Below, piece after piece: positions 1 to 7,903 of a DNA stretch of 24,327 nucleotides (position 1 is the stretch's first letter; every line of letters begins with the position of its first letter). Both the position numbers and the translations under genes were made by a program. The stretch is from Gammaproteobacteria bacterium (GTDB taxonomy: Bacteria; Pseudomonadota; Gammaproteobacteria; Pseudomonadales; Cellvibrionaceae). The stretch is taken from contig JAGKWO010000055.1 in assembly GCA_021151835.1 (NCBI GenBank), positions 1-24,327 on the forward strand, given 5' to 3'. The notes below the pieces were generated by a model. The model was not told where the DNA came from. It did no database searches and saw only the letters and a list, made by a program, of their open reading frames with translations.

Positions 1-323
1 ATACAGCCGAGGCGGGGTGTATCGAGTACCGCCTTGGGCAGGATCAAGCCATAGGCAACGACTATCATCAGATCGGCATTAAGCGCCGCTAACTCGGCCA
101 CCGCTTCCGGGTTTTTAAAGTTAAGCGGCTGGTAAATGGGAAGCCCCTGGGCGAGCGCCACCTCCTTGACTGGGCTGGCGGTGAGCTTTTTTCCGCGCCC
201 TGCAGGTCGGTCAGGCTGGGAGTAGACAGCAATTACCTGATGGCGGCTGGCCACCAGGGCCTTGAGGTGTTCGGCGGCAAATTCGGGCGTGCCAGCAAAA
301 ATGATACGTAAACCTTGGTTCAT
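1..323 (-). CDS. fmt: Methionyl-tRNA formyltransferase, N-terminal part (runs off left edge)
   Basis: Fmt formylates the methionine on initiator tRNA, using 10-formyl-tetrahydrofolate, in the cytoplasm. Only about 107 codons are present; the rest lies left of the window. The translation begins MNQGLRIIFAGTPEF, the typical Fmt opening of a Rossmann-like strand followed by the AGTPEFA motif. It continues with the SQPDRPAGRGKKL stretch (about residues 35-50) and a VVAYGLILP segment (about residues 87-96), all hallmarks of the formyltransferase domain. The start is the ATG whose complement lies at 321-323. It follows def in the usual def-fmt order on the minus strand, but a strong hairpin terminator sits between them. 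The identification is firm; the downstream catalytic and tRNA-binding parts cannot be seen. Confidence 0.95.
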   Translation of the reverse strand, partial: MNQGLRIIFAGTPEFAAEHLKALVASRHQVIAVYSQPDRPAGRGKKLTASPVKEVALAQGLPIYQPLNFKNPEAVAELAALNADLMIVVAYGLILPKAVLDTPRLGC

Positions 324-360
324 GGGTGGATTTTGGGCTCTCGCAAAAAGGTGGGCGATA

Positions 361-388
361 AAATTAAAAAGGCGCCCTGGGCGCCTTC
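361..388 (-). terminator. Intrinsic terminator between def and fmt
   Basis: Read on the minus strand, AAGGCGCC and GGCGCCTT form a perfect 8-bp stem with a 3-base loop, followed by TTTTTAATTTT. It lies just after the def stop and 38 bases before the fmt start, so it should end or attenuate def transcription before fmt. Confidence 0.8.
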
Positions 389-399
389 ACCGGTCGCGT

Positions 400-909
400 C
401 TAGCGCGCTTCCGCTTTGTGTTTTTTCTCCAGCTTGGCGCGAATGCGCGAACGCTTGAAGGGGGAAATGTGGTCTACGAAAAGTTTTCCATTCAAGTGGT
501 CCAGCTCGTGTTGGATACATACGGCTAACAGTCCCTGCGGTTCGAGCACGAAAGGATTTCCCTGGCGGTCCAGGGCTTTTACGCGGATATGCCCGGGGCG
601 CACCACGGTTTCGTAGAAGCCGGGAACCGACAGGCACCCTTCATCGTACCCGCTGGTTTCCTGGTCCAGCACCTCAATTTCCGGGTTGATAAATACCAAC
701 GGCTGGGATTTATCCTCACTCACGTCTATAACTACTACGCGCTTGTGCACATTTACCTGGGAAGCGGCCAAACCTATGCCCGGGGCGTCGTACATGGTCT
801 CAAACATATCGTCGATCAAACGGCGGATATTATCGTCCACTTCTGTGACGGGTTTGGCGACAGTGCGCAGGCGTGGGTCGGGAAATTCAAGGATAGGTAA
901 CAAGGCCAT
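400..909 (-). CDS. def: Peptide deformylase
   Basis: A metalloenzyme that removes the formyl group from the N-terminus of nascent proteins in the cytoplasm. The 169-residue length matches the bacterial family. All three signature motifs are present: GIGLAASQ (residues 44-51), EGCLS (90-94, metal ligand C92) and QHELDH (133-138, ligands H134 and H138, catalytic E135). The start ATG has its complement at 907-909. The gene is divergent from the LysM protein gene and upstream of fmt, as in pseudomonads. Its C-terminus ends in a basic, Lys/Arg-rich helix, normal for this type. Nothing suggests loss of function. Confidence 0.97.
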   Translation of the reverse strand: MALLPILEFPDPRLRTVAKPVTEVDDNIRRLIDDMFETMYDAPGIGLAASQVNVHKRVVVIDVSEDKSQPLVFINPEIEVLDQETSGYDEGCLSVPGFYETVVRPGHIRVKALDRQGNPFVLEPQGLLAVCIQHELDHLNGKLFVDHISPFKRSRIRAKLEKKHKAEAR

Positions 910-916
910 AGTCTTT

Positions 917-945
917 GTGACAAACTTCTAGTAAAAAGGTAATAA
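917..945 (+). promoter_or_regulatory. Possible sigma-70 promoter in the def / LysM divergent gap
   Basis: GTGACA (917-922, five of six matches to TTGACA) lies 17 bases from TAATAA (940-945, a poor -10 match) and could serve the rightward LysM protein gene. This rests on pattern and position only. The 155-base divergent gap must hold promoters for both flanking genes. Confidence 0.3.
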
Positions 946-1064
946 CCGCTGCTAACATGATGATCGCACAGGATTTATGCGGTGCGAACGGAAACAGCAT
1001 GGGCTTTAATTACATTATTATACGTCTATCTGCCTCAGGACCGAATAAAACAGGATCGGTTTCT

Positions 1065-2048
1065 ATGAAAAAAATATTACTGGCGCTCGCCGCCGCCTTC
1101 CTTGTTAGCCTGCTGTGGGATATTTCCGGTACTTTCCTGAACAGCCCCTGGCTTTGGCCAGAGATTTGGCACGTTAATCCGCAAATTGAAAATCCCCACC
1201 TCATCTTTCCTGGCGATTTGATCAAGCTGGTTTATCTGGATGGCCAGCCGCGTTTGACCGTTGAGCGCTCGCTCAAAATGGTGCCTGGCGCGCGTGGTGG
1301 TACCAATGGTGCTACCAAGCTAAGCCCGAGCATCAGGGTTCAAAATACAGAAGATGCGATTGCGGCAATTCCACTGGATAAGATTGACGCCTTCCTGTCG
1401 CGCAGTCGTGTCGTCGAACCGGGAGAGCTTGAAGGTGCGCCCTATATGTTGGCGGGCCAACAGCAGCACGTTATTGTAGGTGCCGGTGACCAGGCCTATG
1501 CACGCGGCAACTTTAGTTCGTCATACTCCAACTACGGTATTTACCGTAAGGGGCAGGCGTTTAAGGATCCGGTAACGAAGGAGTTGTTGGGGATTTATGC
1601 CCAGGGTATTGGTACTGTGGCGATTGACAATATTGAAGGCGAAGTTGCTAAGGTAGATGTTATCCGTACCTATGAAGAGGTTCGTGCCGGCGACCAATTA
1701 TTGCCGAGCGAAGACCGTTCGGTGGACTCGCTATTCCATCCCAGCGCACCGGTTGATGACATCAACGCCCAGATTATCGCGGTTGAAGGTGGCGTTACCC
1801 AGGTAGGTAAATTCAACGTGGTTATTATCAACCGCGGTGAGCGCGAAGGCCTGCAAATTGGCAATGTGCTGGCAATTTATAAAGCGGGTGAAGTGATTCG
1901 TGATCGCGTCAAAGGCGGAAAAATTGCCCTTCCCGATGAGCGCGCCGGCCTGTTAATGGTGTTCCGCACCTTTGAAAAGCTGAGCTTTGGCCTTGTGCTG
2001 GAAGCAGATCGCGCCTTGGCGGTTAACGATAAGGTGCGCAACCCGTAA
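1065..2048 (+). CDS. tsaP: TsaP-like LysM protein (pilus secretin-associated family) with a shortened N-terminus
   Basis: By synteny and sequence this is the family of Pseudomonas PA0020 / TsaP, a periplasmic protein whose LysM domain holds the type IV pilus secretin to peptidoglycan. With the ATG at 1065 (AGGAT upstream) the protein has 327 residues. It starts with a Lys-Lys, Ala/Leu-rich export signal (1-16) and runs directly into LWDISGTF and PWLWPEIW, then PGDLI, the second half of a LysM motif. The C-terminal part (about 240-325) matches the FlgT-like region of TsaP, including the ending AVNDKVRNP. The usual YxVxxGDT start of LysM and a signal-peptidase site are missing, as if an internal in-frame segment had been lost near 1107-1117. 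An upstream in-frame ATG at 957 would add 36 residues that look non-coding. Family confidence is good; function in this strain is uncertain because of the shortened N-terminus. Confidence 0.8.
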   Translation: MKKILLALAAAFLVSLLWDISGTFLNSPWLWPEIWHVNPQIENPHLIFPGDLIKLVYLDGQPRLTVERSLKMVPGARGGTNGATKLSPSIRVQNTEDAIAAIPLDKIDAFLSRSRVVEPGELEGAPYMLAGQQQHVIVGAGDQAYARGNFSSSYSNYGIYRKGQAFKDPVTKELLGIYAQGIGTVAIDNIEGEVAKVDVIRTYEEVRAGDQLLPSEDRSVDSLFHPSAPVDDINAQIIAVEGGVTQVGKFNVVIINRGEREGLQIGNVLAIYKAGEVIRDRVKGGKIALPDERAGLLMVFRTFEKLSFGLVLEADRALAVNDKVRNP

Positions 2049-2057
2049 TGACTTTTC

Positions 2058-2074
2058 GCCCCCGAACAGGGGGC
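2058..2074 (+). terminator. Hairpin between LysM protein gene and dprA
   Basis: GCCCCC (2058-2063) and GGGGGC (2069-2074) pair around GAACA. What follows is AATTTATT, not a clean T tract, so this is at best a weak terminator or attenuator between the LysM gene and dprA. Confidence 0.5.
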
Positions 2075-2093
2075 AATTTATTCAAGGATGATT

Positions 2094-3251
2094 ATGACCC
2101 ACCCCCTGTTGGAATCCTGCCTCGCCAAATACCTGCTTTTCCTGCGATTGCCTGAAACCGGTACCGGCGCTTACTGGCAGTTGCGCGAGCATGGAATTGA
2201 TATCGAAACCCTGCTGGATAAGCCCCCTTCTGCACTCACATCATATTTGCGCCCGTCCGCCCATAAAGCTCTCAGTGATTTTTATTCCGGTTCTGCGCTG
2301 ACCCGGCGCCTGGAACAGGATCTGGGTTACATAGAAAGCCAATCAGATCTACAGTGCTTGCTTTTTGATGACCCGCGCTACCCCAGGCTGTTGCGAGAAA
2401 TCCCCAAACCACCACCATTATTATTTGTGCGTGGAGATTACACCTGCCTAAGCTTGCCGCAGGTCGCTATCGTAGGGAGTCGCAACCCCACTGCCGGTGG
2501 TAGCGAAAATGCTGAACGGTTTGCACGCCACCTTGCAGAATGTGGTTTTACGATCACCAGTGGTTTGGCGTTGGGAATAGATGCGGCTGCGCACCAGGGC
2601 GCTCTAAATGCGCGCGGTAAAACGATTGCAGTGATGGGAACTGGTATAGATCTGATTTATCCGTCCCGCCATCGCGGTTTGGCACAGGCAATTCTGGATG
2701 CCGGTGGTGCCCTGATTAGCGAATTCCCGCTTGGCGTAACGTCCCAGGCGGCCAATTTCCCCCAGCGCAATCGTATTATCAGCGGTTTGAGTGGGGGCAC
2801 ACTGGTGATTGAAGCTGCCGTGCAGAGTGGATCGTTGATAACTGCCTCCTATGCTCTACAGCATGATCGCGAGGTGTTTGCTATCCCGGGCTCCATCCAC
2901 AATCCGCTTGCGCGCGGTTGTCACCAGCTCATTCGCCAGGGGGCGACATTGGTAGAAACAGCACAGGATATCGTGGATCAGTTGGCAGGCCTGATCAGCT
3001 ACAAACGGCAGGAGGCAGGCAGTGATCCTCATTCATTGCCGTTGTTTCGTGAGTCCGAAAAACAAAACTCTTCACCGCCGGTGGATGCAGCGGAGCAAGC
3101 GCTGTTGGACGCACTGGGGTTTGATCCATTACCGCTTGATTTGCTCGCGGAGCGCACCGGTGCGGATATCGGCAGCTTATCTGCGGGGTTGATTGCATTG
3201 GAAATCAAAGGTTTGGTGCAGCAAATAGGCGCTTGTTATCAACGGGTTTAA
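2094..3251 (+). CDS. dprA: DNA processing protein DprA (DNA-protecting protein, Smf)
   Basis: DprA binds incoming single-stranded DNA during natural transformation and loads RecA in the cytoplasm. The protein has 385 residues, close to proteobacterial homologues. An N-terminal helical (SAM-like) region of about 100 residues is followed by the extended Rossmann domain with VGSRNPTAGG, SGLALGIDAAAH, MGTGIDLIYPSRH and FPQRNRIISGL. A C-terminal winged-helix (DprA/DML1-like) segment of about 60 residues starts around EQALLDALGF. Two in-frame ATGs exist; the one at 2094 is preferred because AAGGA at 2084-2088 gives it normal spacing, while 2088 lies inside that site. It is followed after 78 bases by tsaC, as in pseudomonads. 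Confidence 0.95.
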   Translation: MTHPLLESCLAKYLLFLRLPETGTGAYWQLREHGIDIETLLDKPPSALTSYLRPSAHKALSDFYSGSALTRRLEQDLGYIESQSDLQCLLFDDPRYPRLLREIPKPPPLLFVRGDYTCLSLPQVAIVGSRNPTAGGSENAERFARHLAECGFTITSGLALGIDAAAHQGALNARGKTIAVMGTGIDLIYPSRHRGLAQAILDAGGALISEFPLGVTSQAANFPQRNRIISGLSGGTLVIEAAVQSGSLITASYALQHDREVFAIPGSIHNPLARGCHQLIRQGATLVETAQDIVDQLAGLISYKRQEAGSDPHSLPLFRESEKQNSSPPVDAAEQALLDALGFDPLPLDLLAERTGADIGSLSAGLIALEIKGLVQQIGACYQRV

Positions 3252-3329
3252 CCAATAAACGGGTGTCGGATTGGCGGGTAAGCTGGAATAATAAGGTAAT
3301 TTTTCAATTTTGAATCAAGGTGCTTTTGC

Positions 3330-3899
3330 ATGTACGAATGGTCGCGTAACCCCCGGGTGCAGTTCGCTGCCCGGCAAATGAAGCTGGGCGGTGTCGTGGC
3401 TTATCCTACCGAGGCTGTATGGGGGTTGGGTTGTAATCCGTTTGATGAGGATGCGGTGATGCATTTGCTGGCCCTTAAGGATCGCCCGGTAGAGAAAGGT
3501 GTGATTTTGCTGGCGGCGCATATCCGTATGTTCGAGCCATTGCTGGTGCGCCTGGATGATTTGCAGCGGCAACGGCTTAAAAATTCCTGGCCGGGTCCCT
3601 ACACCTGGCTGGTGCCGCACAATGGTTTGGTGCCGCCCTGGATAACCGGCAATTTTCCCAGCGTTGCGTTGCGGGTTACCGATCATCCGGTTGCTGCGGG
3701 TTTGTCGCGTGCTTATGGTGGGCCAATAGTTTCTACCTCCTGTAATCCTGCCGGGCTGGCGCCGGCACGTACAATCGATCAGGTGCGGCGTTATTTTGGC
3801 AACGAATTGGACGCGATTACCTCCGGGCAAGTCGGTGCGCGTGCCACTCCCTCCGAAATTCGCGATTTGCTCACGGGCGAGGTTATTCGCCCCGGTTAA
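3330..3899 (+). CDS. tsaC: L-threonylcarbamoyladenylate synthase, TsaC/YrdC type
   Basis: Makes threonylcarbamoyl-AMP from threonine, bicarbonate and ATP, the first step of the t6A modification of ANN-reading tRNAs. The 189-residue length fits the single-domain TsaC form (about 190) and not the longer Sua5. Visible family features are the VVAYPTEAVWGLGCNP stretch near residues 22-37, the LKDRPVEKG nucleotide-binding motif around 49-57, and STSCNPAGL in the C-terminal half. AAGGTG upstream of the ATG gives good spacing. The gene lies between dprA and hemF; the quinone oxidoreductase gene found here in pseudomonads is absent. Confidence 0.94.
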   Translation: MYEWSRNPRVQFAARQMKLGGVVAYPTEAVWGLGCNPFDEDAVMHLLALKDRPVEKGVILLAAHIRMFEPLLVRLDDLQRQRLKNSWPGPYTWLVPHNGLVPPWITGNFPSVALRVTDHPVAAGLSRAYGGPIVSTSCNPAGLAPARTIDQVRRYFGNELDAITSGQVGARATPSEIRDLLTGEVIRPG

Positions 3900-3918
3900 T
3901 CTTTTCCCCTTTATGGTG

Positions 3919-3940
3919 AGGCCGCGTAGAATAGCGGCCT
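3919..3940 (+). terminator. Hairpin between tsaC and hemF
   Basis: AGGCCGC (3919-3925) and GCGGCCT (3934-3940) form a 7-bp stem around an 8-base loop containing TAGAAT, which resembles a -10 element. The following TTGTT is a poor U tract. It could be a weak terminator or mark a hemF promoter region. Confidence 0.4.
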
Positions 3941-3970
3941 TTGTTCACTCCCCCGTCTAAGGACCCTGCC

Positions 3971-4891
3971 ATGACACTCGCTTCCGGGCCGGATAAAGCC
4001 GCCGTTAAAGCCTATCTACTGGATTTACAAGACCGCATCTGCCAGGCACTTGCTGCGGAGGATGGTGGTGCAGAGTTTATTGAGGATAGCTGGACACGTG
4101 CAGAAGGTGGTGGTGGTCGTTCACGTGTGCTCACCAACGGGAACGTGATTGAAAAAGGCGGGGTTAATTTTTCCCACGTCCATGGTACCCAGATGCCCGC
4201 ATCGGCCACCGCACATCGCCCGGAATTGGCGGGCCGCGCCTTTGAAGCGATGGGGGTTTCCCTGGTCATTCACCCGCACAATCCCTATGTGCCGACCAGC
4301 CACGCCAATGTGCGGTTTTTTATCGCCGAAAAAGAAGGTGCAGCACCGGTGTGGTGGTTTGGTGGTGGTTATGATTTAACGCCTTATTACGGTAATGAAG
4401 CGGATGTAATCCATTGGCATCAAACCGCAAAAAATGCGTGTGATCCGCTGGGCGAACATCTGTATCCAAAATTTAAAAAGTGGTGCGATGATTATTTTTT
4501 TCTCAAGCATCGCGGTGAAGCGCGCGGTGTGGGCGGTTTGTTTTTTGATGACTATAACGCGGAAAATTTCGAGCACAGTTTTGCCTTGATGCAAGCAGTT
4601 GGCGACAGTTATATCCCAGCATATGTGCCGATTGTTAACGCGCGTAAAGCTATGTCTTTTGCGGAACGCGAGCGCGATTTCCAACTCTATCGTCGTGGCC
4701 GTTATGTCGAGTTCAATCTGGTCTATGACCGCGGTACATTATTTGGTTTGCAAACCGGCGGGCGCACCGAATCAATTCTCATGTCATTGCCGCCACTGGT
4801 GCGTTGGGAATACAACTGGCAACCCGAAGCGGGTAGCCCGGAAGCAGAACTTTACGAAAAATTTTTACCCCATCGCGATTGGCTGAAATAA
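3971..4891 (+). CDS. hemF: Oxygen-dependent coproporphyrinogen III oxidase
   Basis: Converts coproporphyrinogen III to protoporphyrinogen IX with O2, a late step of heme biosynthesis in the cytoplasm. From the ATG at 3971 the product has 306 residues, near the 299 of E. coli. The N-terminal half shows RAEGGGGRSRV, NGNVIEKGGVNFSHVHG and the VIHPHNPYVPTSHANVRFF region. The signature segment follows, with KFKKWCDDYFFLKHRGE then ARGVGGLFFDD. The C-terminal RRGRYVEFNLVYDRGT block is also intact. AAGGA at 3959-3963 supports this start over the in-frame TTG at 3941. It is upstream of aroE with a 46-base gap, as in pseudomonads. Confidence 0.97.
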   Translation: MTLASGPDKAAVKAYLLDLQDRICQALAAEDGGAEFIEDSWTRAEGGGGRSRVLTNGNVIEKGGVNFSHVHGTQMPASATAHRPELAGRAFEAMGVSLVIHPHNPYVPTSHANVRFFIAEKEGAAPVWWFGGGYDLTPYYGNEADVIHWHQTAKNACDPLGEHLYPKFKKWCDDYFFLKHRGEARGVGGLFFDDYNAENFEHSFALMQAVGDSYIPAYVPIVNARKAMSFAERERDFQLYRRGRYVEFNLVYDRGTLFGLQTGGRTESILMSLPPLVRWEYNWQPEAGSPEAELYEKFLPHRDWLK

Positions 4892-4937
4892 AAACCGACA
4901 AATATTTGCGTTGGTACTTCGATTTATTGGAACTCTC

Positions 4938-5768
4938 ATGACAGATTTATACGCAGTATTTGGCAACCCGATTGGCCACAGCAAATCGCCGGTAATTCAT
5001 CGCCAGTTTGCCGAGCAAACCGGGCAAGATATGCATTACACCAAGCAGCTGGTGAATGAAGGTGAATTTGAAAAAGCCGCGCAGGATTTTTTTGCACAAG
5101 GCGGTAAAGGTTTAAATATTACCGTGCCGTTTAAATTACGGGCATTTGAATTTGCGCAAAAGCTAACTCCCCGTGCGGAGCGTGCAGGTGCGGTGAATAC
5201 GCTCGCTCTTCTTGGGGACGGCACCATCCTTGGTGACAACACTGATGGCATTGGCATGGTTCACGATATGCATAATCTCGGTTGGGAAATCGAGGGCAAA
5301 CGTGTTTTGATTCTCGGTGCCGGGGGCGCCGTGCGTGGCATTTTGCAACCATTGCTGGAAGAGCATCCAGGGCGCGTCACTATTGCCAATCGCACGTTAA
5401 GTAAAGCGGAAGAATTGGCAAAAAACTTTCTCGATCTGGGTGATATCCAGGCAAAAGCATTTGAGCAATTGCACAGTGATAACTTTGATATCGTCATTAA
5501 TGGAACCTCGGCTAGTTTGCAAGGCGAATTACCACCACTGCCGGAAAAATTGCTCGCTGCCAATGCGTGTTGTTACGACATGATGTACGGTGCAGAGCCA
5601 ACTATTTTTTTGCAATGGGCAAAACTTCATGGCGCCGCGCACATTGCTGATGGTTTAGGTATGTTAATTGGCCAGGCTGCAGAAGCTTTTTATTTATGGC
5701 GACAAATTCGTCCGGAGGTAGTACCTGTGATTACTTCATTGCGTCGCCAACTTGCGGAAAAGAAATAA
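4938..5768 (+). CDS. aroE: Shikimate dehydrogenase (NADP+)
   Basis: Reduces 3-dehydroshikimate to shikimate in the common aromatic pathway. The 276-residue product carries the substrate-binding SKSP motif (residues 15-18), the catalytic Lys in NITVPFK (K66) and the catalytic Asp in NTDG (D103). It also has the nucleotide-binding LGAGGAVRG (126-134) and the NRTLSKAEEL stretch expected for an NADP-preferring AroE. The ATG at 4938 is preferred over an upstream in-frame start at 4911 because it gives the canonical beginning MTDLYAVFGNPIGHS and has GGAA upstream. Likely cotranscribed with hemF. Confidence 0.97.
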   Translation: MTDLYAVFGNPIGHSKSPVIHRQFAEQTGQDMHYTKQLVNEGEFEKAAQDFFAQGGKGLNITVPFKLRAFEFAQKLTPRAERAGAVNTLALLGDGTILGDNTDGIGMVHDMHNLGWEIEGKRVLILGAGGAVRGILQPLLEEHPGRVTIANRTLSKAEELAKNFLDLGDIQAKAFEQLHSDNFDIVINGTSASLQGELPPLPEKLLAANACCYDMMYGAEPTIFLQWAKLHGAAHIADGLGMLIGQAAEAFYLWRQIRPEVVPVITSLRRQLAEKK

Positions 5769-5817
5769 TTATTTTGCGGCGCTGAAATATTTACGCTGAT
5801 CGGTGCCGCATCTGATT

Positions 5818-6252
5818 ATGGCCTATCTTTCCCTGTTTGTTACTGCCTTCCTCGCTGCAACACTGCTACCGCTTTCCTCGGAAGCTTTATTGGCTGCACT
5901 CATTTATCAACATTATTCACTGCCGTTGTTATGGGGTGTAGCCACTTTGGGTAATACCCTGGGCTCCTGTGTGAATTGGTACCTGGGCAAACAATGTTTG
6001 CATTTGCAGCAAAAAAAATGGTTTCCATTTTCACCAGAGCAAATAAATCACGCTCAAATTCGATTCCAGCGTTACGGGCAATGGTCATTGTTATTTGCCT
6101 GGGTACCTATTATTGGCGATCCTTTAACTTTTTTTGCCGGCGTGATGCGCATATCTTTCTATCGCTTTCTTGTACTCGTTTTTTGCGGCAAAGCAATTCG
6201 ATATTTTTTTATCATTTTGCTTGTTACGGGGGTGCTTGGAAATGGAGAGTAA
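5818..6252 (+). CDS. yqaA: YqaA-family inner-membrane protein (DedA / SNARE-associated-like)
   Basis: A 144-residue membrane protein with the pattern of E. coli YqaA. An N-terminal hydrophobic segment with AATLLPLSSEALLAA is followed by GNTLGSCVNWYLGK, then a soluble stretch with RFQRYGQWSLLFAWVPIIGDP, and C-terminal hydrophobic helices with GKAIRYFF. Members of the wider DedA-like group are small integral membrane proteins tied to envelope homeostasis and lipid carrier transport; the role of YqaA itself is not settled. The ATG at 5818 begins at the conserved part; an in-frame GTG at 5803 would add five residues. It follows aroE after 49 bases and is convergent with the LysR gene. Confidence 0.8.
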   Translation: MAYLSLFVTAFLAATLLPLSSEALLAALIYQHYSLPLLWGVATLGNTLGSCVNWYLGKQCLHLQQKKWFPFSPEQINHAQIRFQRYGQWSLLFAWVPIIGDPLTFFAGVMRISFYRFLVLVFCGKAIRYFFIILLVTGVLGNGE

Positions 6253-6329
6253 ATCGATCAGGGCAGCGCGTTCAGGGTGGTTATGCAAACTCTTATGATT
6301 CAAGTATGTTGACCAACCTTCCTGTTCAA

Positions 6330-7229
6330 TTATTTTTGGATTCCCCAATGTGTTTCATTGCATGCATTCACAAACCACTGCAATGCTTTACCTGAATTAT
6401 TTTTTCGCCAGGCAATATAAAGCGGAATATTAGGGCGAGGCACGGTGCAATCCAGAATTACCAATTCTTCACGTTGAATTTCATTTTGAATTAAATGCTT
6501 TGGCAAAAAGCCAACACCGACACCCATTAGTTGAGCCTGGACTTTTGCGGCGGCGTTGGCGACGCGAATGATTTGCCTGCTTTCCAATAAGCCCGATGAA
6601 CGGCCCGGTGAACCCAGCGATGAATCGGCGATGACAATGGTGGGAAATGCGGCGATAGCGGCGGCATCGACAGCGCCTTTGTGAAAACGTAATGGATGTT
6701 CGCGCGCTACTGCAAATACGAATTCCACTTCACCCATTAATCGGTATTCAAAAATTCCTTTTGGTAAATCACCGCTTGCGCCTAACACCAGGTCGCAACG
6801 TTCAGTTATTAGCGCATCCCAGGTTCCACCCAATACTTCTTCGCTCACGGTAATGGCAACGCGTTTGTCCAGTTGGTTAAAGGCGTTGATTTGCTGGAGC
6901 AACGGTGCGAGCGGCAGCACGGTGTCGCGGGCGATGCGCAGTTGGGTTTCCCATCCGGACTCGAGTTGTTGGACTGCCTCTTCCATCGCGCTGGCCGCCT
7001 GCAACAGCTGCCGGCCTTGTTCAAGCAGCAGTCGTCCTGCGGTGGTGAGTTGGGCTTTCTGTTTACTGCGATCAAACAAATTGATGCCCAGGTCGGATTC
7101 CAGCTTTTGGATGGTATAAGAAAGGGCCGATGGTACCTTGAACAGGGCTTCAGCAGCGGCACCAAAACTGCCCTTGCGATCAATGGCATCCAGTACCCTT
7201 AAGGCTTCCAGCGTGATGGCGTGATGCAT
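6330..7229 (-). CDS. LysR-type transcriptional regulator, YhaJ-like
   Basis: A 299-residue LysR regulator. The N-terminal winged helix-turn-helix (about 4-64) begins ITLEALRVLDAIDRKGSF and contains VPSALSYTIQKLE, close to E. coli YhaJ as I remember it. It is followed by a linker helix and a two-lobed effector-binding domain. YhaJ in E. coli controls yqjF (a DoxX protein) and is adjacent to the pirin gene yhaK. Here the same three families are neighbours: the regulator is divergent from a DoxX gene followed by a pirin gene. By analogy it probably activates that pair in response to quinones or related aromatics. The start is the ATG with complement at 7227-7229; a 15-bp palindrome lies 21 bases upstream. 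Confidence 0.9.
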   Translation of the reverse strand: MHHAITLEALRVLDAIDRKGSFGAAAEALFKVPSALSYTIQKLESDLGINLFDRSKQKAQLTTAGRLLLEQGRQLLQAASAMEEAVQQLESGWETQLRIARDTVLPLAPLLQQINAFNQLDKRVAITVSEEVLGGTWDALITERCDLVLGASGDLPKGIFEYRLMGEVEFVFAVAREHPLRFHKGAVDAAAIAAFPTIVIADSSLGSPGRSSGLLESRQIIRVANAAAKVQAQLMGVGVGFLPKHLIQNEIQREELVILDCTVPRPNIPLYIAWRKNNSGKALQWFVNACNETHWGIQK

Positions 7230-7249
7230 AATCCCCGGGATTTCCTGTG

Positions 7250-7264
7250 TTCAAAAAATTTGAA
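7250..7264. promoter_or_regulatory. Candidate LysR-type operator (T-N11-A palindrome)
   Basis: TTCAAAAAATTTGAA is a perfect inverted repeat with 6-bp arms and a 3-base centre, and it contains the T-N11-A arrangement bound by LysR regulators. It lies 21 bases upstream of the LysR start, in the 183-base divergent gap. A related sequence, TTCAAATTTTTTGGA, sits at 7391-7405 next to the doxX ribosome-binding site and may be a second site or chance. Confidence 0.5.
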
Positions 7265-7412
7265 TTAATGGCTCAAAATCTTCCGCTTTTTTATCTTTCA
7301 TGACAAGCCTATTCTGGCAACAAGTGAGGCGAACACAGCAATTACCAAGCGCCAAAACGTATTTAATCGCAACTAAACCCGATTTTCACATTCAAATTTT
7401 TTGGAGATTACC

Positions 7413-7850
7413 ATGAGCACTATTCGCAATATTATCGCTACCAACAACAGCTTATCTGCCCTGGCCCTGCGGTTACCCCTCGGCATCATCTTCGCCGCCC
7501 ACGGTGCGCAGAAGTTGTTCGGCTGGTTTGGTGGTTATGGCCTGCAAGGCACCGGCCAATGGATGGATTCAATCGGCCTTGGTCCCGGTGTAGTGATGGC
7601 GGCGTTGGCCGGTTCAGCAGAGTTTTTTGGCGGACTGTTTCTGATCCTTGGGTTATTGACCCGTCCGACAGCATTAGTGCTTGCAGTGACTATGGTGGTC
7701 GCGATTTTCTCGGTACATATCAACAACGGCCTGTTTATGAGCAACAACGGTTATGAGTTTGGCCTGGCGTTATTGGCGGGTGCGATTTCCCTGCTGATTT
7801 CTGGTGGTGGTCGCGTCAGTGCAGATAGTGTGATTGCTCGCAAACTCTAA
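7413..7850 (+). CDS. DoxX-family inner-membrane protein (YqjF-like)
   Basis: A 145-residue protein with about four hydrophobic segments, matching the DoxX family. It has a first helix LALRLPLGIIFAAHGAQKLFGWFGG with the typical HGxQKLFGxFGG signature, then GLFLILGLLTRPTALVLA, VAIFSVH and a last helix near LALLAGAISLLI. DoxX proteins are linked to thiol or redox stress and, in the YqjF branch, to the response to aromatic or quinone-like compounds; the biochemistry is not settled. The ATG at 7413 has GGAG at 7403-7406; an in-frame TTG at 7401 overlaps that site and is rejected. It is divergent from a YhaJ-like regulator and upstream of a pirin gene, so it is probably the regulator's main target. 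Confidence 0.88.
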   Translation: MSTIRNIIATNNSLSALALRLPLGIIFAAHGAQKLFGWFGGYGLQGTGQWMDSIGLGPGVVMAALAGSAEFFGGLFLILGLLTRPTALVLAVTMVVAIFSVHINNGLFMSNNGYEFGLALLAGAISLLISGGGRVSADSVIARKL

Positions 7851-7903
7851 CTGCTGATAAACGATTGATTGTTCATTCGCAAAAAAACAGAAATTCATTG
7901 TGC

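Noticed and set aside
957..1064. Upstream in-frame extension of the LysM protein from ATG 957
   Set aside because: The added 36 residues have no family likeness, lie in the divergent promoter region, and place the obvious export signal inside the protein.
3315..3830. 171-codon frame on the minus strand
   Set aside because: It lies opposite tsaC, whose protein motifs are clear; the minus-strand product shows no recognisable features.
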